Assembly: GCF_046719765.1 (NCBI RefSeq)
Contig: NZ_JABEBY010000008.1
Location: forward strand, 62,001 to 126,000
Source of the DNA: Halonotius sp046719765
Lineage (GTDB): Archaea; Halobacteriota; Halobacteria; Halobacteriales; Haloferacaceae
DNA: 64,000 bases
Direction: 5' to 3'
In this document: positions 1 to 8,592 of the stretch, one piece after another
How the letters are laid out: the number at the start of each line of letters is the position of its first letter
Numbering within the stretch: position 1 is the stretch's first letter
Position numbers and translations under genes: made by a program
Notes under the pieces: model-generated
What the model was told of the DNA's origin: nothing
Databases searched by the model: none
Seen by the model: the letters and a program-made list of their open reading frames with translations, nothing else

Positions 1-756
1 TGTAACGGCTTCGTAATCAAGGGCAGCGAGGGGACAACGATCTGGATCGATCCCTACGTCGGCCTCGGCGATCCGCCGCGGACGATCCGGATGATCCCCG
101 TGCCGTTCGATCCCGAGGATGTGCCGGAGTCGGGAGCCGACGCCGTGTTGGCGACCCACGAACACACCGACCACACCCACGGCCCGACTCAGGGGCCGAT
201 CCTCGAACGCACGGGCGCGCAGTTCTACGCACCCGACGACAGCCTGTCGGTCGCCTTTGACGACGAGGAGTGGCTCGACAGCTACGATCTCTCGGACTCG
301 CAGTTCACCGAGGTCACAGAGGGCGACAGCATCGAGATCGGCGAGTTCACCGTTGACGTGGTCGAAACCCACGACCCGGATTCGACCCATCCGGTCGGCT
401 ATCTGATCCAACACGAGTCGGGGACGATCTTCCACGCCGGCGACAGCAAGCCGGCCGACAGCTTCGTCGAGTTGGGTGAGGAGTATGATATCGACCTCGG
501 CATGCTTGCGTTTGGAGCTATCGGCAACATCCCCGACAAGGAGACCCGCGAGCCGGTGCGAACGAAGTGGTATGCGACCGAAAACGAGACGGTGAAATCG
601 GCCTCGGATCTCCAACTCGATCGCCTACTGCCGACCCACTGGGATATGTGGAAAGGGATGACCGCCGATCCGACCGTGCTCCACCACCACACCGCCTCCT
701 ACGCGTATCCACAGGAACTGGAGATCGTTGAGATCGGCGATCGCGTTGAGCTCTGA
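1..756 (+). CDS. MBL-fold metallo-hydrolase (UlaG-like), 5' end outside window
   Basis: The reading frame is open from base 1 and ends with TGA at 754-756, so 251 C-terminal residues are visible and the true start lies upstream. The protein carries the metallo-beta-lactamase signature ATHEHTDHTHG near visible residue 52, then a metal-binding FHAGDSK segment and a late LPTHWD histidine, the order seen in the UlaG/L-ascorbate-lactone hydrolase branch of the family. It should be a soluble cytoplasmic zinc or manganese hydrolase. The family has many substrates and nothing here points to one, so only the fold is assigned. It is on the plus strand, away from a clear operon partner. Confidence 0.85.
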   Translation, partial: CNGFVIKGSEGTTIWIDPYVGLGDPPRTIRMIPVPFDPEDVPESGADAVLATHEHTDHTHGPTQGPILERTGAQFYAPDDSLSVAFDDEEWLDSYDLSDSQFTEVTEGDSIEIGEFTVDVVETHDPDSTHPVGYLIQHESGTIFHAGDSKPADSFVELGEEYDIDLGMLAFGAIGNIPDKETREPVRTKWYATENETVKSASDLQLDRLLPTHWDMWKGMTADPTVLHHHTASYAYPQELEIVEIGDRVEL

Positions 757-944
757 CCGGGTGGCCAGCGGTTATCCATCACGGCAGCGGTACGCAAAAG
801 ACCACTATTTTGTTCAATCATAGGTTGTTTGTCCACATTTAATCGGCTTTCGGCGTTGTATATACGCATATAATCGCATCCATACAGACACACCAACAGT
901 TAAGTCGGTTGCGATCCTCCAGATTGATGAAGTCAACCGAGAAA

Positions 945-964
945 CACACAACAGGCGTTGTGTG
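945..964. repeat. Perfect 8-bp inverted repeat upstream of a small gene
   Basis: CACACAAC (945-952) and GTTGTGTG (957-964) are separated by AGGC and end 20 bases before the ATG at 985. The site could be an operator or a hairpin in a short 5' leader. An AT-rich TATA-like stretch lies farther upstream at about 855-873. Its role is inferred from position only. Confidence 0.45.
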
Positions 965-984
965 ATCACAGGGAGAACAACACA

Positions 985-1194
985 ATGATGACTGACTACG
1001 ACTTCCCGGTGTGGTTCTGGGATCCGGAGACGACCGACGAAGACCGCAGCAACTGGATGACCCAAGAGCGGTGTCGCCGCCAGGCGATGCGCCAGCAGAC
1101 CGCCTACCGCCGTCGCGTGGAACGCTCCGCCGAACGGCTGGCCCGACGCGAGGCGGCCAGTCCGGCGACAGTCGCTGTCGAGGAGTACCGCTGA
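985..1194 (+). CDS. Small hypothetical protein (69 aa)
   Basis: Starting at the first of two consecutive ATG codons (985), this frame encodes 69 residues: an aromatic N-terminus with PVWFWDP, then a long Arg/Glu/Gln-rich helix (about residues 25-60) and a short tail. An in-frame TTG at 958 would add nine residues but lies inside an inverted repeat, so 985 is preferred. There is no signal peptide or membrane segment. The single cysteine (in ERCRR) does not make a metal site. I do not recognise the family. It stands alone between the MBL gene and the coiled-coil gene. Confidence 0.6.
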   Translation: MMTDYDFPVWFWDPETTDEDRSNWMTQERCRRQAMRQQTAYRRRVERSAERLARREAASPATVAVEEYR

Positions 1195-1333
1195 GGTCAA
1201 CACTGCTGTCTGTGCTGTAGTCGCCCGGTCGATCTTACCGGTACCGTGCTGGTGGGACTGACAGCGGCCAGCAGTGGTATGTGACCGGCCACCAGCCCGC
1301 ACATTTTAAGTCATTGGTTGAGTAGAAGGTTCC

Positions 1334-3646
1334 ATGAGCCAGGGGCCACAGACGGATGACCTCGTGACGGTGTCCAACGACGGTGTTGTCGTCGAGAAGA
1401 CCGTCACAGCCGAGGAGTTCCCCGTCCCAGCCGTCGTGTTTACACTGACGTCGAACACCGATGTGCCCGTTCATGTTCGGCTAACCGACCAGATCCCGAG
1501 TTCCTTTCCGATGGAGCGGATCGGGTTCCATCCGGACTTTCACAGCGACGCGTGGACGGCCTACAAGAACCACCGCGTCGAGTTCGAGTACACCCTCGAT
1601 CCAACCGAGACGGTCGAAACCGTCTACGGCATCCGGACTGATGACCCCGACGACCTCGAACAGTTCCTGACCGACCCCGAGATCAAGGAGATCGCCACCT
1701 CCGAGGACGACCCGACCGACATTGAGGGGGTTCTCGGCCCGGACAACAGCCAACTCGTCCGTGAGGTGTTGGCCGGCGAACGCTCCTCGCTGCCCGGCGC
1801 GGACGCCGGTGAGACACCGCTTGACGGCCCTGTCAACCCCAGCGAATCGGATGTCGACCCCGAAACGCCACCCGCGGAGGCCGGCGACGGAACCCCACCA
1901 GCCGACGCGGCCCCGGCGGCCGCTCCCGACGATGAGGCCGCTGCCGACGCTGTCGACGACACCACCGCCGACGATGACGGTGCAGCCGTCGATGCCGAGA
2001 CGGCGGCCGACGACGAGGCTGCTGAATCTGATCCCGAGGCGGGTGAGGACGTCGATCCGCTCGACGCCGTTGATGTCGACGCCGATCCGACCGATGACGA
2101 CGAGTGGGGGCCGGCAACCGGCACAGACGCCACAGACGACCCGACCGACGATGAGGAATGGGGGCCGGCAACCGGGGTTGACGAAGAGCCTGAGACGGAG
2201 GCAACCGATGATGAGCCGACGGCAGCCGATGATGAACCGATGGCGGTCGATGACGACGCCGAATCCGATCAGGATGACGACTCCGACGGAGACACCGACT
2301 CCGACGTAGATGCCGAATCCGATGTCGGCGCCGAACCCGATGTCGACGATGAAAGCGAGTCGGATGGGATCGATACCGATGTCGAGAGCGAACCAGCCGA
2401 CGAAACCGAAACCGACGAGGAGTCCGCGATCGGCGATGAACCCGATGTCGACGACGAATCCGGTGTCGACGATGAGTTCGATGCCGACGATGAACTCGAT
2501 ACTGACACCGAACCAGAACCCGAGGCCGGTGGTGACGACGCCGAGCTGATCGACGAGAGCGAGGAGGACGACACGGAACCCGCTGCCGACGATGACGCCA
2601 GCGACGACGAGGACGACGCTGACGAGGACACCATGACCCAGTCACCCGCCGACGACGCAACAGCATCGACAGCAGCCGACGAGTCAGCGGCCGCGGCGAC
2701 CACAGCCGATACCGCCGAGGGGATCGCGGCCGCCCTCGCCGAGGAGCTGCGCGCCGGGACGATCTCCGAGGAGGACCGCTCGGTGATCAAATCCGAACTC
2801 GGGTTGGGGCTCCCCCGAAGCGCGGAGGTGCGGATCGAACGCCTCCAGTCGCAGGTCGATGAGCTGGTCACCTACACGGACGCCCTCGAAGCGTTTATCG
2901 ACGAGCACGGGACGAGCGAGGACATCTTTGATAGCTTCCAGGCTGATCTCGAGGAGCTGTCGGCGACAGTCGAAGCGCTTGAAGCCGAACTCGACGCTGA
3001 CACGGCCGACAGCAACGAGGCGATTGACGCGCTTGAATCCGAGGTTGCGGCGGCCACCGAGGAGCTGACAACGCTTTCAGAGACGGTCGACAGCCACGAA
3101 CAGACGCTCGATGCCCTCGAATCCGACGTGAGTGGACTTGATGAGCGACTGGATGAGACGGACGCAACCGCGACAGAGGCCGCCGAGACGGCCGCCGCGG
3201 CCAGCGACACCGCCGACGATGCTGCCGACACAGTCGAGGAACTCGAAGCCGACCTTGCTGACGCCACCGACGAGATCGAACACGTCGTCGACGAGATCGA
3301 CTCGCTTGCCGAGCAGGTCGACACCGTCGATGCCACCGTCGACGATCTCGATGCGACCGTTGCCGACACCCAAGACGAGGTTGCGGAGATCCGCGCGGAG
3401 CTTGCTACCGTTGAGGGGGATCTGGGCGACAATATCGAGTCGCTGTGGGATACCCTCCAGGAGATCGAGGAGTTGGCCGACTCGGCCGCCGCCGAGGAGG
3501 AGGTCGCCAGGATCGAAGCCCGGATCGACGACGCCGAGGAGGGGATCGAAGCCCGGATCGACGACGCCGAGGAGGGGATCGAAGCCCTCGAACAGTTCCG
3601 TGAGGGGTTGAGCTCCGCCTTCGGCGTTGGCGACGACGATTCCTAA
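1334..3646 (+). CDS. Large acidic coiled-coil protein of unknown function (770 aa)
   Basis: The protein has three parts. Residues 1 to about 130 look like a small beta-rich globular domain. Residues of about 150-455 are Asp/Glu/Ala low complexity with a repeated EEWGPATG-type motif. Residues of about 460-750 form an almost unbroken coiled coil with heptads and regular Asp spacing, ending in two identical 11-residue units (IEARIDDAEEG). No signal peptide or membrane helix is visible, so it is probably cytoplasmic and elongated. A TATA-like ATTTTAAG at about 1302-1309 fits a leaderless start at 1334. The HisG-like gene follows 72 bases later on the same strand with its own TATA-like box. The function is unknown; a scaffold or SMC-like structural role is only a guess from the coil. 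Confidence 0.75.
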   Translation: MSQGPQTDDLVTVSNDGVVVEKTVTAEEFPVPAVVFTLTSNTDVPVHVRLTDQIPSSFPMERIGFHPDFHSDAWTAYKNHRVEFEYTLDPTETVETVYGIRTDDPDDLEQFLTDPEIKEIATSEDDPTDIEGVLGPDNSQLVREVLAGERSSLPGADAGETPLDGPVNPSESDVDPETPPAEAGDGTPPADAAPAAAPDDEAAADAVDDTTADDDGAAVDAETAADDEAAESDPEAGEDVDPLDAVDVDADPTDDDEWGPATGTDATDDPTDDEEWGPATGVDEEPETEATDDEPTAADDEPMAVDDDAESDQDDDSDGDTDSDVDAESDVGAEPDVDDESESDGIDTDVESEPADETETDEESAIGDEPDVDDESGVDDEFDADDELDTDTEPEPEAGGDDAELIDESEEDDTEPAADDDASDDEDDADEDTMTQSPADDATASTAADESAAAATTADTAEGIAAALAEELRAGTISEEDRSVIKSELGLGLPRSAEVRIERLQSQVDELVTYTDALEAFIDEHGTSEDIFDSFQADLEELSATVEALEAELDADTADSNEAIDALESEVAAATEELTTLSETVDSHEQTLDALESDVSGLDERLDETDATATEAAETAAAASDTADDAADTVEELEADLADATDEIEHVVDEIDSLAEQVDTVDATVDDLDATVADTQDEVAEIRAELATVEGDLGDNIESLWDTLQEIEELADSAAAEEEVARIEARIDDAEEGIEARIDDAEEGIEALEQFREGLSSAFGVGDDDS
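3512..3577 (+). repeat. Two exact tandem 33-bp units inside the coiled-coil gene
   Basis: Bases 3512-3544 are repeated identically at 3545-3577, and the first 10 bases of a third copy follow. Each unit encodes IEARIDDAEEG, so the duplication keeps frame. Identity at the DNA level, including third positions, points to recent slippage or unequal recombination. Confidence 0.9.
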
Positions 3647-3718
3647 CCCCGCTGGCCGTGTCTGTCTGTGGCACCGAAAACGGAATCCGTTTAGTTGGGG
3701 GCCACGAGAGTCCGTCTA

Positions 3719-4618
3719 ATGACCGCGACGATCCCGGTCGCCGTGCCGCGAAAGGGCCGGCCGCTGGAAGCGGTGCTTGAACGGGTGGCCACCGTAGCCG
3801 ATATCGACGCGCGTGCTGACAGCATCATCTCCACGCTGCGCTACGAGAAGGCGCTCACGAAAGACACCAAATCGGTCGATACAAGCCCATACGAACGGCT
3901 GGCCGACTACAGCGAGACTGGCGATCCCGCCGCCCCGGAGTACACGCTCTTGCGGGATGACCGAGATGGGTTCCCGCGACGGGTCGTCTTCGATAGTCTC
4001 ACCGTCACACTCGATGGGATCGAGCTCCGGTTGATCGGCCGCGAGGAGCCGTTTCGCGCGCTGCGCACCCACGAGTTCGCCCTTGGCTTCGACAGCGCGG
4101 ATCTCGTCTTGGAGGAGGTCGTCGAACTCCGCCCGGCGGGGATCGCCTCACTGGCGGAGATCAACGCCCGGATCAACCCCCAGGATACCGATGTCGCTGT
4201 CGTGACCGGCCTTGGGGATACGGTGTATCACACGCTGTTGGCGACGCCGGCGGCCATCGGCGAGGCGGCGACACTCGACCGTGCGTTTGTCGCCGACTAC
4301 CAGGGCCCGTTGTGTATCTCCCCCCGATACGAACGGCTTGTCGAGGCCGTTCTTGGCACGGAAGCAACCGACAGCATCGAGTTCGTTTATCCAACCGAGA
4401 CCGCCGAGGAGGAGGCCGCGATCGCCGACACCGGCCTCGGGGTCTATCTGACGGTCACCGGCTCGACCGCCCGCGAACACGGCCTCGTCCTCGGCGAGCA
4501 GCTGTTCCCGAGTGAGACCGTGCTTATGGAAAACACCGTCGAGGCCGGCTCGACGGTCGCCGAGGTCGAGGAGTTGCTCACCGATCCGGGGATCGACACC
4601 GCCCTCCAGGTCGAGTAA
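3719..4618 (+). CDS. HisG-like protein (299 aa)
   Basis: The N-terminus (IPVAVPRKGRPLEAVLERV) resembles the start of ATP phosphoribosyltransferase HisG. Residues 241-256 contain TVTGSTAREHGL, which closely matches the HisG PRPP-binding loop (TG-x-T-x(3)-[NH]-G-L), followed by SETVLMEN where HisG has its closing strand. The middle region diverges from HisG, so catalysis of the first step of histidine synthesis is doubtful; the protein may instead keep the periplasmic-binding-like fold and bind a nucleotide or phosphoribosyl ligand. The ATG at 3719 is preferred over the upstream extension because a GTTTAGT box lies about 27 bases before it. It follows the coiled-coil gene, and no other his gene is nearby. 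Confidence 0.6.
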   Translation: MTATIPVAVPRKGRPLEAVLERVATVADIDARADSIISTLRYEKALTKDTKSVDTSPYERLADYSETGDPAAPEYTLLRDDRDGFPRRVVFDSLTVTLDGIELRLIGREEPFRALRTHEFALGFDSADLVLEEVVELRPAGIASLAEINARINPQDTDVAVVTGLGDTVYHTLLATPAAIGEAATLDRAFVADYQGPLCISPRYERLVEAVLGTEATDSIEFVYPTETAEEEAAIADTGLGVYLTVTGSTAREHGLVLGEQLFPSETVLMENTVEAGSTVAEVEELLTDPGIDTALQVE

Positions 4619-4620
4619 CG

Positions 4621-5676
4621 CTACTTCTCGGTCTCGTTGGCGTGCGTGTTCGCCTGTTGTCGCCGAATGATCCCGACGTTGTTGGCGACGCGCTCGGTCA
4701 TCGTTTTGAACGCGGTCGCGGTCTCGCCGTCCGATCGGACGATCGGCTCGCCGCCGTCGCCGCCGGCTCTGATCGCCGGATCCAGCGGGATCGCCCCGAG
4801 GAAGGGGAGATTTTCCTCGTCGGCGAAGGCCTCACCGCCACCGGCACCGAAGATGTCGTGGCGGCCGCCGCAGTCGGGACAGCGGAACGAGGACATGTTT
4901 TCGACGATCCCCAACACGGGGGTTTCGTGTTCGCCGAACATCCGCAACCCTTTGACCGCGTCGTCGATGGCGACCTGCTGGGGTGTCGTGACGATCACCG
5001 CCCCCGTTAGCGGCAGGGTTTGGAGCACCGTCAGCTGAGTATCACCGGTGCCTGGCGGGAGGTCGACGACGAGGTAATCCAGTTGCCCCCACTCAACATC
5101 CTCGACCAGTTGGGTCAGCATCTTGTGTACCATCGGGCCACGCCAGATCACCGGGTCGTCGGGGCCGACGAGGAAATCCATGCTCATCAGTTTGAGGCCG
5201 TACTGCTCCGGCGGGATCAGCGTTTGTTCCTCGGTGGCGTTCGGGGCCTCGTCGCTGTCGACCATGCGGGGAACATTTGGCCCGTAGATGTCGGTATCGA
5301 ACAGCCCGACCCGCGCGCCGCGCTCGGCCAACCCCGCCGCCAGATTCACCGACACCGTCGATTTGCCAACGCCGCCCTTCCCGGAGGCGACGGCGATGAT
5401 ATTCTGAATGTTTGGAAGCACCTCCTCGTCGGTGTGGAGCCCTGGCGGCATCGCCGCCGTCAACTCGATCTCACGGTCGGTGTCGGCGAGGGCCGCTCGC
5501 ACGTGTTCGGCGATCTGTGATTCGTGGGGGGCATACGGCGCGCCAAGCGCGATCGAAAGCCGGATCCTCTCGTCGTCGACATCGACCGCGTTGACAAGCC
5601 CGAGAGAGACGATATCGTCGTCGAGATCAGGATCCTCAACAGTCGACAGCAGCGACCGCACGTCGTCGGGGTTCAT
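4621..5676 (-). CDS. Mrp/NBP35-family Fe-S cluster carrier ATPase
   Basis: This 351-residue protein has an N-terminal MIP18/DUF59-type domain (about 1-85) and a P-loop ATPase domain with the deviant Walker A SGKGGVGKS (about 98-106), a DTDIYGPN motif and a C-x-x-C pair at about 266 and 269 (RCPDCG). These are the hallmarks of ApbC/Mrp proteins, which bind a bridging [4Fe-4S] cluster as dimers and pass it to apo-proteins in the cytoplasm. Length and domain order are normal for the family. It converges with the HisG-like gene, with only two bases between the stop codons, and no suf or isc gene is adjacent. Confidence 0.93.
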   Translation of the reverse strand: MNPDDVRSLLSTVEDPDLDDDIVSLGLVNAVDVDDERIRLSIALGAPYAPHESQIAEHVRAALADTDREIELTAAMPPGLHTDEEVLPNIQNIIAVASGKGGVGKSTVSVNLAAGLAERGARVGLFDTDIYGPNVPRMVDSDEAPNATEEQTLIPPEQYGLKLMSMDFLVGPDDPVIWRGPMVHKMLTQLVEDVEWGQLDYLVVDLPPGTGDTQLTVLQTLPLTGAVIVTTPQQVAIDDAVKGLRMFGEHETPVLGIVENMSSFRCPDCGGRHDIFGAGGGEAFADEENLPFLGAIPLDPAIRAGGDGGEPIVRSDGETATAFKTMTERVANNVGIIRRQQANTHANETEK

Positions 5677-5736
5677 ACCTGCGAGTCGGCGAGTCCGCCG
5701 AATAAGCGTTTGGTCACGGGCACAGGGCGGGTGACG

Positions 5737-6237
5737 CTACTCGATATCGACCGTCGCATTAGTGGTCTGTTGGTCGTTCACCCGCAGTTCGACGGTGTAC
5801 GTGCCCGGCTCCTGTGGCGTGTCGAGCGCCGGATACTCCACGGTGACGATATCACCTGCTTGGAGGGTGTACCCCGTATCGAGGGTGATATCGAAGGAGT
5901 AGGCGTTGTTGTTGACGCCGCTGATGTGGGTTTCGTTGAACGTCCGGTCGGTGGTTCCATCCCCGTCGGTGTCGACACCGATACTGATCTGTTCGTGTTG
6001 GGCCGCGCTCACGACAAACTCATCTCTGGGATAGGTCGCGCCGATCGCGGTTAGCTCAGCCCCGGCCGCCGACTCGTCGACGCTGATCCCGATCGACTGT
6101 GTCACATTCGTCGCGCCGGCGGTGTCGTTTTCGATCGTTGTTTCGTTGGTCGCGGGAGCATCCGACGCGGGCAGCCCGCTACATCCGGCGGTGGCGATGA
6201 TCACCACGAGACCGACCGTCCGAAGAAGCTTGTTCAC
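5737..6237 (-). CDS. Secreted lipoprotein of unknown function (166 aa)
   Basis: With the GTG at 6237 as start, the protein begins VNKLLRTVGLVVIIATAGC, a short basic n-region, a hydrophobic core and a lipobox ending at Cys19, so it is predicted to be exported and lipid-anchored. The rest is Thr/Asn-rich, with an Ig-like beta pattern (a DGDGTTDRTF segment and a C-terminal GTYTVELRV-type strand). The open frame extends to 6336, but the extra Arg-rich stretch has no signal-peptide character. The fold suggests an extracellular binding or adhesion-like module; no function is recognised. It lies between mrp and ipk on the same strand. Confidence 0.75.
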   Translation of the reverse strand: MNKLLRTVGLVVIIATAGCSGLPASDAPATNETTIENDTAGATNVTQSIGISVDESAAGAELTAIGATYPRDEFVVSAAQHEQISIGVDTDGDGTTDRTFNETHISGVNNNAYSFDITLDTGYTLQAGDIVTVEYPALDTPQEPGTYTVELRVNDQQTTNATVDIE

Positions 6238-6344
6238 ACAGATCAGCACGTTTCTGTCGGTGAATACCTTTGGGACAGCAGCTCTCCGCCTGCTGTCGGG
6301 AGGGCGGCTGCGCCCCCGACAGCTCCGTCCGAGCACGGGTGACG

Positions 6345-7133
6345 CTACCGACCGTCGATCAGTGTTCCGGCCCGCTCGCCGGCGAAAAACCGCCCAATCG
6401 CATCCGGCCCGAAGATGTAGGCTGGCGCGCCTAACGCAAGCAGCTCTCGCACCTTAGCGGCCATCCCGCCGCTCACGTCGGTCGACTCGCTGTCGCCCAA
6501 CGCCGCGGCGACCGACTCGAAATCGGTGATCGATTCGATCACGGTGTCGTCGCTGTCGAGGACGCCCGGCACCGTCGAACAGAGACCCACGCGCGACGCG
6601 CCGAGTCGCTCGGCCACCCCAGTTACTAGCTCGTCGCCGCTCAGGACGGTCACACCTTTCGCGGCGTGGGCGACGACATCGCCGTGTAACACAGGCACAA
6701 ACCCCTCGGCGCGCAGCCCCGCGACCGCGGTCGTCGGCAGCGACAGCCCGGCGTCGGCGTCGCGGGCAGCAGCCGACAGCGGATGGACGGGGACAGCAGG
6801 GACGCCCGCAGCCTGCAGCCGCTCGACGACGACGCTATTGAGCCGTTTCATCGCGCCGTGGATCGCCGTCACCGCCGCTGGGTCGTGGGTGCCCTCGGTC
6901 GTCGACACACCGTGGTCGGCGGCGTGAACATGGCCGAAGCTGCCGCCGCCGTGGACGATGAGCAACTCGGCGGTGCCATCGTCGCCATCCACAACACCGG
7001 AATCAGCGATCGCCGATATCGCGCCGTCGAGGGCGTCGTCGTCGACGGTTTCGGGGCTGTCTTTGTCGGTGATGACGCTGCCGCCGAGTTTGAGGATCGT
7101 CAGATCATCGCCGGGGGTCACATCGTCTGGCAT
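6345..7133 (-). CDS. ipk: Isopentenyl phosphate kinase
   Basis: This 262-residue amino acid kinase-fold protein phosphorylates isopentenyl phosphate to isopentenyl diphosphate in the alternative archaeal mevalonate pathway. It shows the N-terminal ILKLGGSVITDK nucleotide loop, the VHGGGSFGH segment with the catalytic-type histidine, and the C-terminal DVSGGMAAKV substrate/ATP site. Its ATG overlaps the TAA of mvk by one base (TAATG), so the two are translationally coupled. Product identity is secure because the GHMP-type upstream partner is also present. Confidence 0.93.
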   Translation of the reverse strand: MPDDVTPGDDLTILKLGGSVITDKDSPETVDDDALDGAISAIADSGVVDGDDGTAELLIVHGGGSFGHVHAADHGVSTTEGTHDPAAVTAIHGAMKRLNSVVVERLQAAGVPAVPVHPLSAAARDADAGLSLPTTAVAGLRAEGFVPVLHGDVVAHAAKGVTVLSGDELVTGVAERLGASRVGLCSTVPGVLDSDDTVIESITDFESVAAALGDSESTDVSGGMAAKVRELLALGAPAYIFGPDAIGRFFAGERAGTLIDGR

Positions 7134-8149
7134 TATTCATCCTCCAGGCGGACGCCCTCGGTGGCGAGTTCGGCGCGGAACGCCTGCTCACAGTCCGTCG
7201 TATACTGGAGGCTGGTCTCGGTTTCGTCGGTCGCATCGAGGGCGACGATACAGCCCCCGCCGCCCGCGCCGGTGAGCTTCGCGCCGTCCGCGCCGGCCTC
7301 CCGGGCCGCCCAGACCATCGTATCCAGTGACCGCGAGGAGACGCCGAGCGCCGACAGCAGCCCGTGGTTGAGGTTCATCAGCTCGCCGAGTTCGCCGATC
7401 AGCTCCGCGCTCGGGCCGCCGCCGGGATCGGCTCCCGTCAGCAGCGACTCGCCTTTCCGCACGATGTCGCCGATCGATTCGATCGTGTCGGCGGCGACCT
7501 CGTAGCGGTCACGCAGTGAGCGGACGCCGGCGACCAGTTGGCCGGTGTCACCCGCGCCGCCGTCGAAACCGACGACAAAGGGGAGTGCGGGCGTCGCCAG
7601 CCGGCTGCAGTCGTCGCCTTCGACGCGAACCGCCCCGCCCATCGTCGAGCAGAAGGTGTCCGCGCGGGAGGCCTGCCCATCTTGAACATCGTACTCGGCC
7701 TGATAGGCACGGTCGGCAAGCTCTCGGCGGTCGAGTGGCTCGCCGAGTGCGCGCGTGGCGGCGTCGATGCCGGCGACGACGACGGCCGCCGAGGAGCCCA
7801 GCCCCGCCCCGAGTGGAATCTCGCTGTCGACTTCGATATCAAAGCCGGCGTCGGGGGCGTCGGCCGCCTCGCGGGCCTGTTCGACCGCGGCGTCAACGTA
7901 GCCTGTCGCCGCATCCAGCAGCGGTTTCGGCACGTCGACATCCGGCCGGTCGTCGGCGCTGTCGGCGTACTCGACGGCGAACCCATCGAGGGTGAGATCC
8001 TGTGCCTCGACGCGAACGTGGCTGTCGGCGCGCGGTTCGACGGTGACCGTCGCCCGGCGTTCGATCGCGCACGGAACCGCCGGCTCGCCGTAGACGACGG
8101 CGTGCTCGCCGAAGAGGTACACCTTGCCCGGCGCGCTCACGACCGTCAT
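7133..8149 (-). CDS. mvk: Mevalonate kinase
   Basis: This 338-residue GHMP kinase phosphorylates mevalonate, a step toward the isoprenoid chains of archaeal lipids. The N-terminal APGKVYLFGEHAVVYG, the central GAGLGSSAAVVVAG ATP loop and the C-terminal KLTGAGGGGC motif are all intact, and the length is typical. It is the first gene of a tight pair with ipk. A TATA-like sequence reading CCATATAAAAA on the minus strand (about 8226-8237) lies some 80 bases upstream. Downstream of ipk the window shows a lipoprotein gene rather than further isoprenoid genes. Confidence 0.95.
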   Translation of the reverse strand: MTVVSAPGKVYLFGEHAVVYGEPAVPCAIERRATVTVEPRADSHVRVEAQDLTLDGFAVEYADSADDRPDVDVPKPLLDAATGYVDAAVEQAREAADAPDAGFDIEVDSEIPLGAGLGSSAAVVVAGIDAATRALGEPLDRRELADRAYQAEYDVQDGQASRADTFCSTMGGAVRVEGDDCSRLATPALPFVVGFDGGAGDTGQLVAGVRSLRDRYEVAADTIESIGDIVRKGESLLTGADPGGGPSAELIGELGELMNLNHGLLSALGVSSRSLDTMVWAAREAGADGAKLTGAGGGGCIVALDATDETETSLQYTTDCEQAFRAELATEGVRLEDE

Positions 8150-8224
8150 CGCTCACCCGCTCCTGTGGGGTAGTGGGGAGTTGCCGTCGGGTTTGTCATC
8201 TATATTCACCGCACTGTAGCGTAG

Positions 8225-8380
8225 GTTTTTATATGGTTGCATGCGAACGTGGGAATGTGAACGCCACCCACACTGTGGTTGGCACTCACGTGTTTGGGGT
8301 GCGGCCCTCGCCCTCCTCAAACGGGATCAGGGAATGCACGCGGCGTCCGCACGGTGGTGCGGACATTGGTTTTCACTGTC
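8225..8380 (+). ncRNA. Candidate structured RNA in the mvk upstream gap
   Basis: A TTTTTATAT box at about 8228-8236 could start a plus-strand transcript near 8256. Downstream are two hairpins: 8293-8299 pairs with 8315-8321 (TTTGGGG with CCTCAAA, one G-U) around an inner GCG/CGC stem, and 8345-8352 pairs perfectly with 8357-8364 (GTCCGCAC with GTGCGGAC, loop GGTG), followed by a T-rich ATTGGTTTTC. No convincing coding frame covers it. I do not recognise it as SRP RNA, RNase P RNA or a tRNA. The same AT-rich box may instead serve mvk on the other strand. Confidence 0.3.
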
Positions 8381-8592
8381 TGTGCGTCGACTCCGGCACC
8401 GAGATGCGGAGTAGTGGTTCTGTTCGATACAAGGAGCTATGACTGTATACTCATTTCCCCGACAGTCTCGCCGGTCTGTAACACAACTGTCCTGTTTCTC
8501 TGTTGAAACCTGTCGAAGGCGTCGCTACCACTCGTTGTGAGGGTGAGATTCGTGTCGATATTGTATATTCAAACGCCGTGTGGGGTGCCCGG
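8381..8592. other. Non-coding remainder of the mvk/lipoprotein gap
   Basis: Together with the candidate RNA this makes a 443-base gap without a supported gene. The stretch is less G+C-rich than its neighbours, includes TATTGTATATTC near 8559-8570, and ends at the stop of the Tat lipoprotein gene. Short open frames across it lack haloarchaeal amino acid bias and are not called. Confidence 0.4.

Noticed and set aside
1722..2666. Long alternative frames across the acidic coiled-coil gene on both strands
   Set aside because: They encode Arg/Pro/Ser-rich low complexity, the usual shadows of Asp/Glu/Ala codons in G+C-rich DNA.
8173..8442. Open frame of 89 codons in the mvk upstream gap
   Set aside because: Composition is Cys/Gly/Arg-rich and not acidic, with no domain; the stretch looks structural instead.
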